Positions 1 through 12,271 of a stretch of 64,000 nucleotides of DNA are shown here, in pieces (position 1 is the first letter of the stretch; each line of letters starts with the position of its first letter). The notes under the pieces are model-generated. The model was given only the letters and a program-made list of their open reading frames with translations. It ran no database searches and was not told where the DNA came from. A program made the translations under genes and the position numbers. The stretch comes from Symsagittifera roscoffensis (Eukaryota > Xenacoelomorpha > Acoela > Convolutidae), in contig NC_087067.1 of assembly GCF_963678635.1 (NCBI RefSeq), forward strand, positions 45,143,629 to 45,207,628, written 5' to 3'.

Positions 1-101
1 TTTTGAGTAGTTGAAGGTGGTGTTGGGTTATCTTGGGATGATGTCGGTGAAGACTGATTCTGTGACTGTTGGGTAGCAATTTTTGATGGATTTTTGAATT
101 G
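1..101 (-). CDS. ATG-less reading frame (ORF X), 5' fragment of copy A
   Basis: This frame opens just after a TAA (102-104) and runs to the window edge without an ATG. It aligns codon for codon with the start of the 378-codon frame of copy B (34823-35959). The absence of a start codon in both copies argues that it is a property of the family and not a fresh mutation. Confidence 0.5.
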
Positions 102-106
102 TTAAT

Positions 107-295
107 TTAGTGGGAAGGTTTATGTTTATTATAATATTCTTCTAAAAAAAGAATTAGGAGGATTGTTGCTAGGGCAAATGTGAAGATTGCTTTCTTTATA
201 CATTTACATATGGTCAAAATGAGGGATGATAAAAATGTTATGAAAATTACAAACAATAAAAAAATATCAGTTCTACTGAAAATTGTTCGTATCAT
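107..295 (-). CDS. 62-aa hydrophobic membrane protein of family 1 element (copy A)
   Basis: This small ORF is largely hydrophobic (about residues 10-32 and 38-54), with a KCIKKA basic stretch between the two segments and a charged tail. Its ATG overlaps the stop of the preceding 76-aa ORF as ATGA (292-295). Copy B encodes a nearly identical 62-aa product at 34629-34817. Function is unknown; a small membrane or viroporin-like protein is an inference from hydrophobicity alone. Confidence 0.6.
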   Translation of the reverse strand: MIRTIFSRTDIFLLFVIFITFLSSLILTICKCIKKAIFTFALATILLILFLEEYYNKHKPSH

Positions 296-522
296 TTAGA
301 CAAGTTGTATAAATCGTACCTGTGGATATAATCAAGGGTTTTGGAAAGTTGGAGGAATAGTTCGAGTATAGTGTAGAAAATTAAAAAAATGTTACAAAAA
401 ATGATTAAGATTATTAGAAAAGATTCAAGTATATCAAAAAGAAATATTATAAAGGTTTCAAGTATTGTAAAAAAATGTTTTAAATTTATGAGTATTTGAG
501 TAACTGATTGAGAGAAGAGCAT
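292..522 (-). CDS. 76-aa hydrophobic membrane protein of family 1 element (copy A)
   Basis: The ORF has a long Ile/Leu/Phe-rich core (about residues 8-56), likely one or two membrane segments, and a polar C-terminus. Copy B (34402-34632) encodes the same length, with mostly conservative changes such as L/I, F/L and D/E. That pattern suggests protein-level constraint. It overlaps the 62-aa ORF by the ATGA arrangement. No family is recognised. Confidence 0.6.
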   Translation of the reverse strand: MLFSQSVTQILINLKHFFTILETFIIFLFDILESFLIILIIFCNIFLIFYTILELFLQLSKTLDYIHRYDLYNLSK

Positions 523-1121
523 TTAAGAAATGATCTCTTGGTCGAATATTTTTTGCTGTTTGAGGCGATTTTCTAGTGTGGTCGGATTATTTATTAGTTT
601 TTTGACAAGTGGGTTGAGTTCTGTAAAAAATTGTTGGGGGCAATTTTCATGGTGATCGGGAGGTCTTCTTTGTCTTTATTTTCATTTGTCAAATGATCTG
701 GGGTATTTTTGAGATTTTTATACTTTAGGCTAAATAAAATGTTCATTTTGTTACTTTAGGCTAAGTTAACAAATTTGGTTTGGGGGTATTCGTGGTCTGA
801 GTTGGGGAAATATTGTTGATCTTTGGGTTATTAGATAAGGGAGGGGTACGGTATTATGGTGATATTTATTTTAGTTGTCAAGTTGGAGTGGTTTGCTTAT
901 TTTTGACCTGGAGGTCGTAAAGTTGTAGTTATAGATGTGCCTGGAGTTCTATATGATTCGTCTAATTGGTCTTAGTTTGAGTTAGAGAAAGTGACGGATT
1001 GGATGAATCCTATTGGTCTATTTTGAACTAGAATTATTACGTACTTGTCAGCATGTTATTTTGAAAAATGTAAATGAAAAATGTTTCGAAGGTTTCAAGA
1101 TAGTGAAGTATAATGTTAAAA
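523..1121 (-). other. Conserved non-coding spacer between gag-pol and small ORFs (copy A)
   Basis: About 600 nt without a substantial ORF separates pol from the 76-aa ORF; copy B has the same length (33802-34401). It contains two direct copies of a 12-mer that reads TTAGCCTAAAGT on the sense strand, 31 nt apart (722-733 and 753-764). A role as an internal promoter, splice or reinitiation region for the downstream genes is only a guess. Confidence 0.5.
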
Positions 1122-4100
1122 TTACTTTTGAAATTCCACTTTCTTTAAAATTTTAGATTGGGGGATGAAAATTTTATAGTTTTTACGTGGTTGATTTCGG
1201 AGTCTTGTTGTTTTTCTATTTTCTGATTTGTCGATTTGTTCTTGGGGTATTATTTGTTCGGTCATTTTTCTATTTTTTCTTTGTTTTGGGGATTCTTTAT
1301 GGTTTTGTGTATTGTTTTTGGTGGCGATTGGTTTTGTGTTTTGATTTTCGGTGGGGTTATCATTTTGTTCTGTGTTTTTCAGATGTGGTTCATTTTGAAT
1401 GATTTTTAATCCTGTGAAAGAATATAATTGAGTTAATTCGCGGAGTGCGTATTCTTTTGGGTAATAAGGTAATAGGTTGTTTCGATGTTGAACGATTTCT
1501 TTTTTGTTTGAGTCGGTAATTTTATATGTGACATCAGTGGGTTTTGCAATTATTTGGTATGGTCCTTTTCGAAGGGGTTGTAATTTTTTAGAAATTCCTT
1601 TTTGAGTATTAAAATTAGGTATTAAAACAAATGTTCCAATTTTTAATTCGGAGGCTGGTGTAAAACGTGAATTGATTTGTTCATTAATGTTTTGTCTTTG
1701 TAATAACTTTTTTGTTATTTTTTGATAAATTTCATTGTGTTTTTTATCTCTATTTAGAATCCATTCGGTGTGTGTACCGGAGGCTAGTTTAAGAATTTGT
1801 GGGTGATGAAAATGATCTTCATCGTGTGTATGTAAAGGTAGGTTATAACAAATTGAGTCTTTATTTGGTTGACAGTAACCTTGTGCGTTTTTATGAGAAT
1901 TTGCTGTAAACATTATTGGTTTGCGTGGCTTTTGGTTAAAAACCATTTCGTATGGTGACATTCCTAAAGTTGTCGTAATTTGTGAATTATATGCTAAGGG
2001 AAATAATTTTACATCTGCTGACCATTCGGTATATTTTGTATCATTTCCGTTGATGATACATCTAAGATATTCTTGTAATGAACGGTTCATACCTTCGACT
2101 AAGCCGTTTGTCCAAGGTGCATGAGATGTACGTGGTTTGTGTTTAATGTTATATAAATGACATAGTGTGATAATTTCATTATTTATGAATTCTGTACCGT
2201 TGTCTGTAACTAAAATTTCTGGTAGTCCGAATTTTGCTATCCAGTGTTCATAGAGTGTTGTGTAAGCGTAATAAGCGTTACAATGTGGTACTGGGTTAAG
2301 TGCTACATAATGTGTAAATGCGTCAACAATTACCATAATGTAGGAGTTTCCTTCGGATGAGGGTGAAATTGGTCCTTTGGTATCAAATGAGATACGATGA
2401 TTAAAGTACAAACTTTGTCCTTTAAAATCTTGTTTTTGTGCTATTTGTTTTTGATTTGGGTAAGGTTTATTTAGTTGACATACTATACAATCATTGCATA
2501 GTACTTTTATCCAAATTGGTGCATTTGGGAAGTAAAAATTTTGTATAAAATTTGAATATGTTTTTTCTGATCCAGAGTGTCCTTTAATATTTTGTGTATG
2601 TGAAATATTAAAAGCTATAAGAATCATACTTAAAGGGAGACAGGGAACTGTAGATTCATTCAGGTTATACTCTAAAAGGTCTGTATTTTCGTTAATTGTT
2701 GTGTTGTTAAATTTGCGAAAGTATCGGAGGAGTGTTTTGTTTCCTAGAATGGTTGAATCTGCCTTGACAGGTTTAGTTTTATATTTGTGCCATGATTTTA
2801 GTTGTCTAATTATCGGGTCAAGATTTTGATATTGTTTCAGTGTTGAAATTGTAATCGTTTCTGTTGGAGGGAGAAAAATGTTTTCAATTTCGAATTTAGA
2901 TAAGGGTATTGTATCAAGTGGGTCGTGGAGGTCAAAAACTTGATTTATTGTGTATTTTGAATCATTTGTTTGTGGTCCTGATAAATTTATTTTATCAGTT
3001 AAATCTTCTTTTTCAATTAGTGGAAAATGGTCTTTTTTAGGCGGATGTTGTTTTGTTCGTTTTTGTTGGGTGTTATTTTTTATCCATTGAGAATATGGGA
3101 TTGGTTTGAAAGTTGATGTTCCAAGTAAATCAACTTCATAATGATTATTTTGACAATCTAAATAAAGTGGGAAATGTTGTAAACTATTTATTTGTGATTG
3201 TTCAATATCAGTTTTTACTGCATATTTGCATTCCAATCGGGGTGATGTTTCGTTTTCTGCAAGGTAGAATTTTATGTTTTTGGGTATTTCAACTGTTGTT
3301 TTTCGTGTAAGTAATTCAGGTGGTGTATTTCGACTTAAGGTGTCTGGTAATGCAAGATTTTTTCCTGCAGTCCAAACTATATGTAAGTTTGGAAATTTCA
3401 TTAGAATTAGTTGAAATCTGTAAACTCGGTGGTTTGGGTTAGATTTTTGTGTAAAGAGAAAGATGATTGGTTTATGGTCTGTGAATAGAACTGTTGGATG
3501 TTTTGATCCAAGTATCAGAAATTCATATTCTGTCAGTGTATATATTATGGCTGTACATTCTCTCATTAGAGTTGAGAGTCGTAGCTCTGCTTGAGTGAAT
3601 AATCGAGAATTTGCTGATATGAGGTTCATTTTATTTGTACCATTATGTGATTGTAATAGTGCTGCACCGATGCCAAAGTTCGAAGCATCGCACATTGCAT
3701 AAAATGGTTGATTTGAATCTGGAATTGTGTTTGAAATTTGTTCAGTTAAAAGTTTCTTTATTTCTTCAAATCGTGTTTGATGTTCTGTGTTCCATTCAAA
3801 ATTATTTTGTTGTCTAAGGATATTATAAAATGGTCGTAGATATAATTGCATTTTATAAACATATTTACTTAAAAAGTTTAACATTCCAAGAAATTCTTGG
3901 ATTTTCTTTTTATTTGTTGGTGGTTGAAGTTTTTGAATAGCGTCAATGCGTGATTTCAATGGAGTGATTGTTTTTATTTCTATATTATGTCCTAAGAATT
4001 TAACTCTTGTCAAAAAGAAGTGTGATTTATCGGGGGCGGCCTTCAGATTTTCGTTCTGAAGTATTTGGTGATATTTTTCTAAAACATTGAACATCTCGTC

Positions 4101-7100
4101 TTTTGTTTGTGATTGCATAAAAACATCGTCTAAATAGGTGATTGCGTTTTTCTTGAGTATCATTGGTCTAAAAATTTTGCTCATAAAAGCTGAAAATGCT
4201 GCTGGTCCTATGGATATTCCATAGAATAAGCGGTTGAATTCATATTGTTGGTTTCCGATAACAAATTGTGTTAAACGTCGTGATTGTTCATCTAGTGGCA
4301 TTTGATTGTATGCACTATTCATATCGGCGGTTGTAAAGTATTTGCCGTTTATTTTTGTTAAAATAACTTGTATTGGTTCAATGGGCCAATTACATTTTGA
4401 TTCATCTATAAGTGAATTGAGGTATCTAGCATCGAGAACGATTTTTAATGATTCTCCTTTAGCTAGAATGATAACGGGGTTGATAAATGTGTTCCCTTTT
4501 GGTTGTTCTTCTTTATTAACTGGTGATATAATGTTGTATTGTTCTAAAATATCGAGTAATCTGTTCACTTTATCATGTAAGTGAATTGGTACTTTACTTG
4601 CTCTCTGTTTTTTGAAAACTGCGTCTGGTTTTAACGGGAGATGTAGTGATGAACTGATTTTTCCAACATCGAATTTTGATGTTGCATAGACTGATGAATA
4701 TTTAATTAGCTGTTTGGCTAACTTTTCGAATTCGTCTTGTGTTATTTGTGAATGTTGGAAATTAAACATTGTTAAAAATTTCTGTTGGTCCTCTGTGTAG
4801 TTACTTATGTTGAATGTAGGTTTGAAATATGGAGTTTTTGTGAAATAATCCGTATTTCTGTTTTCGTTACTTATTATATTATTTATAGATAATTCTTCAT
4901 TAAGAATTGTAGATTGGCAAATATCTAGTAATTGGAGTATATTATTTACGCGATAGGCTTTTTCGTGTATTGGTGATATTGTAGCGTTGGTTTCACAATA
5001 TCCTAAAAGTCCTAAAGGTAATGTTACTTGGTAAGGTGTGTTGTTATAGACATGTAAAGAAATGATATCGGAATTCGAATTTTTCAAATATTTTATGGAT
5101 GAGATTGTGATTTTGAAAAATTTGTGAATAGGTTTGAATTCAAAATCTGACATATAAAATTTTTGTTTGTTTTGTTCTTTATCATATTGGTGAACTTGTT
5201 TGATTGAAAAATTATAGATATTTCCTGATAGTGGTTTTAGGTGTTTTCTTTGTTGGTTAAATATCGGGTAGAATTTTGAAAAGAATGGTGGTTGTTTATT
5301 TAATCTTTGAAAAAATGTTAAGGATGTTTCTTTTGTTTTTGTATATTTATCTTTGATTAATATTTTACTATTTAGGATGTTAATTGTTGGTATATACTTC
5401 GAAATAAATGGTATTCCAATGATATTATATTTAATGTCAATGATATGGAATATTTGTTTAAATGGCTTATTTAAAATTTTGCTTTGTTCCATTGTTCTGG
5501 TGGGGAGGAGAAATAATTGGATTTTTCCGTAGTTTATCAATGTTGATCCTTGTGCTGTTGCTAACTTACTGGAGGTTTCAAGAGGTGTTAGCTTTGGGTG
5601 TAAAGTTTTTATTTCATTCCATGTGGGGATGTTTATTATGTTTGATTCTGCTCCTGAATCAATTAAAAAATCTATTTCAAGGTCTGGTGGTTGAAATTCT
5701 TTATTTCTTGGGCTTTCTAAGAGAAATGGTATTGTCCAAATTTTTTCTTTGGGTTGTTCTTTTTGTATATTTTGATAAATGTGGTTTGTATTCAAGCATT
5801 TTGTTTTGGTATTTTTATTGGTTTGATTTGTAGTGCTAATCTCATTTGTTTCTTGCGTCGTTGGTGTGGAATTTATGGGTGTAGTGTAATAATTTTGAAG
5901 AAATTCTGATTGATTTTCATATATGTGTGATGAAAAAGGTTGTTCATATATGACAGATTCATAGTCATTTTCGACTTTTATCATATTGATAGAAAGGGTG
6001 TTTTCAGTATCACTTTCTGAATCTGATGATGTACAGTTTATTTGATTGAGTTGTAACGTATCAGTTACTGTGTCATCAATACCTGGAGGGTCTGATGTTG
6101 TTTCTGGATTAGATTGTACTTGATTGATTTGTCTTTGATGTTTAGGTGTACTACTTCTGTGGCGATTATTAGAATTATTATAGTTATTATTATTCCGGTG
6201 TGGTGATTGGGAATAATTTCTATAACGATTATTATAACTTGAGTGTCGATTTTGTGAATTATTTCGCGATCTGTTTTGGTAATTATTGTTTGGTCTGTTA
6301 TAGTTCGATCTATTATATGAGTTATTCCTTGATTGATTGTTCGGGTAATTCTGGTTTCGGTTGTTTGAATAACTTCTATTTCGATTATAGGAGTAGTTTC
6401 TATTCCTATTGTATGATGAATTTCGTGATTGGTTGTTTGGATTGTAGTTATTTCTTGATTGGGAATTAGATCTAGAAACAAATCGTTGTGTATTTGAATT
6501 TGATCTGGAGTAGTTATTTCGACTATTTGGTCTATTGTAGTGATTTTGTGATGAATTATTCGTGTTTCTTCGTTCTGGTGATCTTCCTCTATAACTTGAG
6601 TTATATGGTGATTGATTTCTTGTATAATTTGTATTGTTCGGGAGTGGTTTTCCTGAACTGTTGTTGCTGTAGACTGTTTTGTTCGGTAGGTTTTGATCTT
6701 TTTTCATGTATTGATAGAATGATTTATTTGGTTCTTTATATTTTTGAGGTTTATTTTGATTGTCTTGCTGTTTTTGTCTACATTCGGAAATACTATGTCC
6801 GTATCGTCGGCAATAATTACACCATTTTTTGAAAGATGGTTTGCATTTAAAGTTTGGGTTCTTTTCGTAAATATTGAGTATTTCAGTGATTTTTTCAACG
6901 AGGTCTGTCTCTGATTCCTGTATATTATTAATATTAGTGGGAGTTGTTTCAATTCTGTTAACGTATTGTAATTTCAGATTTTCCGTTTCTTCTAGTTTCA
7001 TCGTGATTTCTGCTTCTTCTAATTTGTCTACTAGTTTTCGAAAATCTAAATCGGGTTCTCGAATTGAAGAAGGATGGGATGCTCTCTTTTTTATTGCTAT

Positions 7101-9344
7101 TTTCCTTAATTGTGGTGTTAAGGTCATCATTAAGATTTCTGTCATCTTTGTGTTTTTATAGTCGTGTGTATTTAATGAATATGCTTTTCGAACTAGTGTT
7201 TCGATTCGTACTGCTATTTGCTTGATGGTTTCGTTTGGTAATCTGCGAATTTCATTACATAAAACTCTTTGTTGTTGTTTGTTTCTTTCGGAGTCAAACA
7301 TTTTTGAAAATTCCTGTGTAAACCTTTTCCAGTTTGATTTTATTTCTAGAGGTAGTACTGAAAACCATTTTTGGGCTGCGCCATCTAAGGTTGTTTGTAT
7401 TAACGCTGTGCGTCGATGTATCCAGTTTTGATGTAGTGGCGTATTAATTGGTTCAGGTCCAATATTTAAAATCAGGTTTGCTGTTACTGCATTTAAATAA
7501 TCTTCTACAGAGTATTCAGGGTCTGTTCCTGTGAAAACCATTAAAGGTTTGTTTGATGTTATTGATGATCCACCCATAAGGTATGGATTCATTGTCATTT
7601 GTAATGATTCTGCTGCATTTGGCATTTGAGAAAAATTTGAAAGTTGGTTTCTTGTTATTTCATGTTGCTGGAGATAATATGGGAGTGGTATTTCATTTTG
7701 CATTTGTGATGGTTGATACGAGTGTGCAGTCATTGGATTTTGTTGTTGAATTGGTTGAAAAGATTGTGTATTAATTAGATTTTGTTGTTGAATTGGTTGT
7801 TGATGTTGTGCATCTATTGGTTGTGGAGAAAAATTTCTATGATTTGTACGTGTTTTCTGTATTCCTTGTCTACGATATTCTTGAGTATTTGGTGCAAATA
7901 TATCTGGTTGTAAGAAATCATCATCTGAGGATAAATAATCCATTTGATAAGATGTCTGTTTTTTATTTTTATTTTGTTGAAAAAATGGGTAATTTTCACT
8001 GTGATCCTGTGGAGGATTTGTTTGGAAATTTATTGAATTAGGTTGGGTCATTGGGTTATCCCAATTTCGAGATCTTGTATATTGGTTAAAATTTCTTTGT
8101 GGTTGGTTATATGTTTTTGATGGATGTGTATAATTATAATTATGGTCTGCAAAGTTGTTTCTAGTGAATGTTTTGTGTGTTTTTGATGGTATTGTCATGG
8201 GTCTGTATGTTTGGTAATCCATATGTGAATATTTAGGAGCAACCGAAGGTTTAACGGTTGATTGTAAGGTTACCTGTGTTTGTGAAGGATTTGTATTTCT
8301 TGGTGTTGTTAAATTTGGGCGTATTGGTGAAATACTTTGTTGTGTAGTTGTTGTGTGTACAATTTCTTCATTTATGAAGTGTGATGGTGTCTGGATATCT
8401 TGTTGAGTAAGATTCCTAGTTCCATTGAGGTTTTCATTGTGTATAACTGTAGAGTTTAAACTATTATTTTGTGTATCGGGCAAAAATGTATTATAGTTTA
8501 ATGGTGTTGCATCAATGGTTAATGGTATTACTTTTACATAATCTCTTATGTAAGATATCGTACTTATTGCTTGACTTGAGATTGATTGTGGGAAGCTTAC
8601 AAATGCGGGATGAGACCATTCGGGGTCCCAAACATAGTCTGATTGTTCTGTGATAGCGGTATCATCGTTCGAGTTTTGGGGTCTAAAATTTTTTCTTGCT
8701 TGTGCAATTAAATCAAAATTGTGTGTGAATTAATCTATTATGAACCATGCCAAAATTTTTTGTAGATCGTGTTTTGTATGTTGTGAAACGTCGTCTTTCG
8801 TGAAATTTTCTTTAATGATGTTTAAATAACTAGAGAGTAGTGTGATTTCATGTCGTACTCTTAAATGTTTAGATGTTTCTGTCGGTGAGACATTTGTTAT
8901 TGGGATTTCGTTTTCTAATATCGAAATATAACTATATATTATTGCGAAAACTTCATTGGTGAATATGGAGTTTGCTCTTTGTGAGTTATGATATTGGATG
9001 CTTTTTATATATTCTGAAAAAACTTTTGAAAATTCTAAATCAAGATCGTCTGTTTGAATTGTATATTTTCTATTATTATGGTTTGGTGAGGTGAATTCTA
9101 TGGAATAGATTCCATACTGTTGTGTTATGTTGCATATATCTTTTAAGTAGTGGTCTATGATTTGTCTTTTGATTTTTACATCTGGGAACTCTGTTTTACA
9201 TGGACTGATTCCGGGTTCAAATAAATTTAATAGTAAATTTTTGCAAAATATATGCTGTCCTGTATCAGTGGTTGCATCTACTATAAAAGGAAAGATTTCA
9301 TCATCATCTGGACTTTCTTCACCTGGGGTGTGCGTTGAGCTCAT
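1122..9344 (-). pseudogene. gag-pol: Gag-Pol polyprotein of family 1, copy A, interrupted by one stop
   Basis: The frame starts at ATG 9344-9342 and is stopped at 8730-8732 (TAA) after 204 codons, where copy B has a Tyr codon. The same frame then stays open to 1122, with all domains seen in copy B: retrotransposon Gag, CCHC knuckle, aspartic protease (DSGAESN), RT with YLDD, RNase H (CDASNFG) and integrase (TDNGTEF, GLVEG). A single nonsense change therefore seems to be the only obvious break, so this copy decayed recently. A non-ATG start at 8483 gives a 2453-codon stretch but is just an internal Leu codon. Confidence 0.9.
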
Positions 9345-9786
9345 TTTTTCGTTCGATGACTGTTAATATGTAATTATTAATGTGTCGAATTGGTTGATTC
9401 CAATTGTATAAATGTACTGGTTTGTGTTTATACTGCTTTTTTATTCTTCTTTTTCCTCTTTTTGATGAATTTGAAGTTGTTTCTGAGTCAGAAAAATATA
9501 ATTGATCGTGAAGTGGGCAATTTTTATCTATTGATTCTTTTAGTTTGTAAAGTTCGTCTAAACTGTTGGTTTCTGATTCTGAAAATGCGTTTCGATTTTT
9601 TGAAAATCTTTTTCGTGTTATTTGTCTTTGTTTCGTTATTATTTTTCTTTTTAGTGTTTGTCGTTTTGTTCGAATGTATCCAACTGTTTGTGTATGAGGT
9701 GTGATTACAAGGTCGTATTTTTTGTTATCTATTTCACAATTGTGTAAAACGATTGTTTGTTTATTTCCTAGGTTTTTAAATGACAT
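9319..9786 (-). CDS. 155-aa basic ORF upstream of gag (family 1, copy A)
   Basis: The N-terminal half is strongly basic (several KRK and RKR clusters around residues 40-65); the middle is acidic and Ser-rich (SESETNSLDE), followed by another basic patch. It overlaps the gag start by 26 nt in a different frame. Copy B encodes the same 155 aa with four visible substitutions. The composition would suit a nuclear or nucleic-acid-binding accessory protein, but no family is recognised. Confidence 0.6.
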   Translation of the reverse strand: MSFKNLGNKQTIVLHNCEIDNKKYDLVITPHTQTVGYIRTKRQTLKRKIITKQRQITRKRFSKNRNAFSESETNSLDELYKLKESIDKNCPLHDQLYFSDSETTSNSSKRGKRRIKKQYKHKPVHLYNWNQPIRHINNYILTVIERKNELNAHPR

Positions 9787-10303
9787 AAGGTTTAGGATGA
9801 CGGATGCAAAAGGTTGTTAAATGGTTTCTATTTTCTTAAACTGTTAGTTCTTACGATTTTTTGGTTAGCTTAACCTGGGTCTATTTGTTCAGGGTTGGAG
9901 AGAAAAGTATATCGATTCCGAAGAATGATTTTTTACTTTCTCGTGGCTAGTATAAGTTAAGGTGTTAACTTACTTAATCTTACTTAGGGGTAGTGATTGT
10001 GTTCAAGGGTTGGAGAATAGTAAATCGATCCACAGGGTTCAGGTATAATTAGAACGCGAGTAGTTCGTTAGATACTATTTTAAACTTACTAAGTCTAAGA
10101 TTTATCCTGGGTCTGGTAAGAGGGGGGGTCAAGTGAAGGATGAATAACCGAAGTTCTTCACTGTTTATCCTAATTTGAATGATTAGTTTTGTTTAAAAAT
10201 TTCTATTAGTCTTAGGTCTTTAGAAAGGGTTGGGTAGTGAATCGACGTTTGAGGTCGTTAGACACTAATTAAGTGGGTGGGGGAGAACAAAGTTGTTCTG
10301 TTT

Positions 10304-10388
10304 GATCCAAGGATAAGCCTTGATGATCAAATTTGAAATTTAATTAAGTAGAAAATGATTTAAGATCCAAGGATAAGCCTTGATGATC
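10304..10388 (-). repeat. Paired 25-nt stem-loop repeats in the leader (copy A)
   Basis: Two identical 25-nt units begin exactly 60 nt apart. Each has a CAAGG/CCTTG stem around a CTTAT loop, flanked by GATC on both sides. The same pair with the same spacing occurs in copy B (24536-24620). Their place just upstream of the coding region would suit a packaging or dimer-linkage signal; this is inference. Confidence 0.7.
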
Positions 10389-10719
10389 TGGTTTTAAAAT
10401 TAAGTGAATTTAAGTTTTAATAAAATTTTAAATGTGTGTAAAGGAAAGATTTAGTGTTTTGATGATATTAGTGGGTTTATGATTGCTGTTATGTTTTAGA
10501 TGATGGAGCTGGAACAACAGGATGATTTATGATTACTAACCATTTATTGTCATGCTACTAATTTTTATTTTTTATTTTTCAATAAATATTTTTCAAACAT
10601 GTTTTGTATATTACTGCAGAGTTTTAGGAAAACGATCTTAGATCTTTTTATCAATCGTTATTGTATATTAATAATTTTGTTTAGCGCCTGAAATGATTTT
10701 GAAGATTAACTTCAAGGTT

Positions 10720-10953
10720 TTATGTTTGCAAATGAAAATCTAAATTCATTGCCAGTAGTATTCTAAATATAAAAGTTTGTTCTGGTTTTTGCCTAACTAT
10801 CATATAGCTATATGGCAAATTTCTACTTTGTCGTATGTCGTCTCTGGTTCGAGGTTTTCTTCCAATTCCGGGTAGTTCTGTTATGGTTCGGAATATTGGC
10901 TCTGATCTATTGAGTCGTAGAGACATTTCGATTAAATTATTGTCGTATAACAT
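10720..10953 (-). CDS. 77-aa leader/LTR ORF of family 1 (copy A)
   Basis: This ATG-started ORF lies about 500 nt inside the 5' end of the element. Copy B has the same 77-aa ORF (23973-24206) with four substitutions, no frameshift and no stop. The product is charged and Arg-rich (SLRLNRSEPIF near the N-terminus). It may sit in the LTR or leader, so it could be an accessory protein or the first exon of a spliced product. No family is recognised. Confidence 0.5.
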   Translation of the reverse strand: MLYDNNLIEMSLRLNRSEPIFRTITELPGIGRKPRTRDDIRQSRNLPYSYMIVRQKPEQTFIFRILLAMNLDFHLQT

Positions 10954-11450
10954 TTTTTAAATGTTTTTGTCTAATTTCTAATCTATTTTGGTTAATTCTA
11001 AGCTATTAAGGTCTTGTTCGAGACTTATGGTCGCACCAGATGAGTTAGGACCGAGTTGGTTAACTCATAGAGTAATTTCGGATAGGGTACACCGTCTGCT
11101 CGTCACGCTATCTTAGTTTCGGCCGGATAGATTCGTGCAACTTCTTAGTCTAATACCGATCCTAATCTTACTCTTATACTATCTAGTCTCAGGTTGTTTA
11201 ACTAGTCTCTGCTAGGCTCAATAGATCTAGGGTATACTGGTTTATTGCGGCTGCTGAAGTGCTCGGGAGAGTCCAACTAATTTCTAAGTTAAATTCAAAT
11301 CTCTCTGGTGCTGAAATTACAAGTAACTTCAGCACTTACAAATAAGTGGGTTGTTAGTTAGATGGATCATGATTGGTTAATATTAAATACTTTACATTGG
11401 TAAAATATCTAATTTATCCAATCATAAAATGTAGTTTAGATCAGGTTCCA

Positions 11451-11782
11451 CTATAACTAGTTCACTCGAATTCTTTTTCTATGAAAGGAATTTTTCGTAA
11501 GCAAAAGGAATTTTAACCTGATGCCAGTAGTTGTGCTTTAAATCAAACACCTCAATAGCAGCTTTTGAAACTGAAAAAGTGATTTGCAGTAGAATTGAAA
11601 TCAGATACAGGATGTATGGCTCTGGCTTAGTTATAAAAGCAAAAATAAACGCTGAAGTAAGTTGTTTCTACCTTCACCCAAGCGATTACTTCTGGTCTTT
11701 TAAATTATTTTGCTATATTTTTCGGCCAATTTTAATCCGCTCGTTCAAAGTTATCTCGTGTTTTTCTTGCTTCGTCGCTGTT
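11451..11782. other. Host DNA between copy A and the CAP gene stop codon
   Basis: No ORF or repeat of note. It should hold the 3' UTR of the CAP gene (minus strand); I see no clear AATAAA on that strand. Confidence 0.4.
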
Positions 11783-12265
11783 TCAGAAAGGACAGTTAGG
11801 ATCAGAAGTGTCGCATTTGCCCAACTTTCCAGCGCCAGACTCATCAAAACCAACGAAGCAGAACCCTTGATAGCCCATGTGGTTGAAGTGATTGCAGTCT
11901 TGGGCGACACCCCAGTATACGGTGTCCATTGGGAAAGTACAATCTCCCCAAGAGCTCTTACACATCGTGCCACCACTAGGCGAGCTTGGTGCTGAAGTAG
12001 TGGTTGTCGTTGTCGTTGTCGTAGTCGTCGTGGGCGCCATCGTAGGCGCTGCTCCTTCGTCGTTAACCGGACCCCCTTCAGTGCACGTTGCCATGTTCCC
12101 AAAAGCAGCCGCTTCGGGACTCTGGTTCAGTTGGTCCAGTGTTTGGACGGAGAATGGCGGCTGGCCAAGGATGTTTCCACTTACACCGTAGATGCACACA
12201 ACTACGTGGGAGCCGGAACATTCTGCTCTATCGCAACCAAGATGGGTGGTGTCTGGCCACATAAC
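11783..12265 (-). CDS. CAP gene exon 6 (C-terminal exon)
   Basis: The exon begins after TTTTTGCAG with VMWPDTTHLGC, which directly continues the GHFTQ end of exon 5 and completes the CAP signature GHFTQVMW. It carries VVVCIYG and GNILGQPPF, the typical end of the CAP domain. A run of 12 Thr codons (a GTN/ACN low-complexity stretch near 11997-12035) links to a 70-residue Cys-rich tail that starts near TMCKSSWGDC and ends PNCPF before the stop at 11783. I do not recognise the tail; it could be a carbohydrate- or protein-binding module. Confidence 0.85.
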   Translation of the reverse strand, partial: VMWPDTTHLGCDRAECSGSHVVVCIYGVSGNILGQPPFSVQTLDQLNQSPEAAAFGNMATCTEGGPVNDEGAAPTMAPTTTTTTTTTTTTSAPSSPSGGTMCKSSWGDCTFPMDTVYWGVAQDCNHFNHMGYQGFCFVGFDESGAGKLGKCDTSDPNCPF

Positions 12266-12271
12266 CTGCAA

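Larger units (their letters stand above)
1..11450 (-). mobile_element. Family 1 env-carrying Ty3-like retroelement, copy A (truncated by window edge)
   Basis: The whole left end is a minus-strand copy of the element found at 23477-38932 on the plus strand. Homology between the copies starts at TGGAACC (revcomp of 11444-11450) and flanking DNA differs outside it, so 11450 is taken as the outer edge of the 5' LTR, which begins with TG as LTRs do. The ORF order is the same as in copy B: 77 aa, 155 aa, gag-pol, 76 aa, 62 aa and the start of an ATG-less frame. The 3' part, including the glycoprotein gene and 3' LTR, lies beyond position 1. The copy is defective because gag carries a stop codon (8730-8732). 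Confidence 0.9.
9787..11450 (-). other. 5' LTR plus leader of family 1, copy A
   Basis: This 1.66-kb block upstream of the first long ORF matches 23477-25136 of copy B. It must contain the 5' LTR and leader, but their junction cannot be placed because no 3' LTR is in the window. It holds a 77-aa ORF, two identical stem-loop motifs (10304-10328 and 10364-10388) and degenerate leader repeats around CCAACCCT. Confidence 0.7.

Noticed and set aside
6065-6952. Minus-strand ORFs of 138 and 82 codons (and 112, 203 and 82 codons near 26771-28858 in copy B)
   Set aside because: They are alternate frames of the low-complexity Gag region on the same strand; presence in both copies is explained by identity of the copies.
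1187-8653. Many plus-strand ORFs of 60-123 codons across copy A
   Set aside because: They are antisense shadows of the Gag-Pol frame; the Val/Phe/Leu-rich translations come from its A-rich sense strand.
11713-12102. Minus-strand 129-codon Arg-rich ORF
   Set aside because: It is an alternate frame of CAP exon 6, without domain similarity.
11892-12191. Plus-strand ORF with a poly-Val run
   Set aside because: It is the antisense of the poly-Thr linker of the CAP gene.
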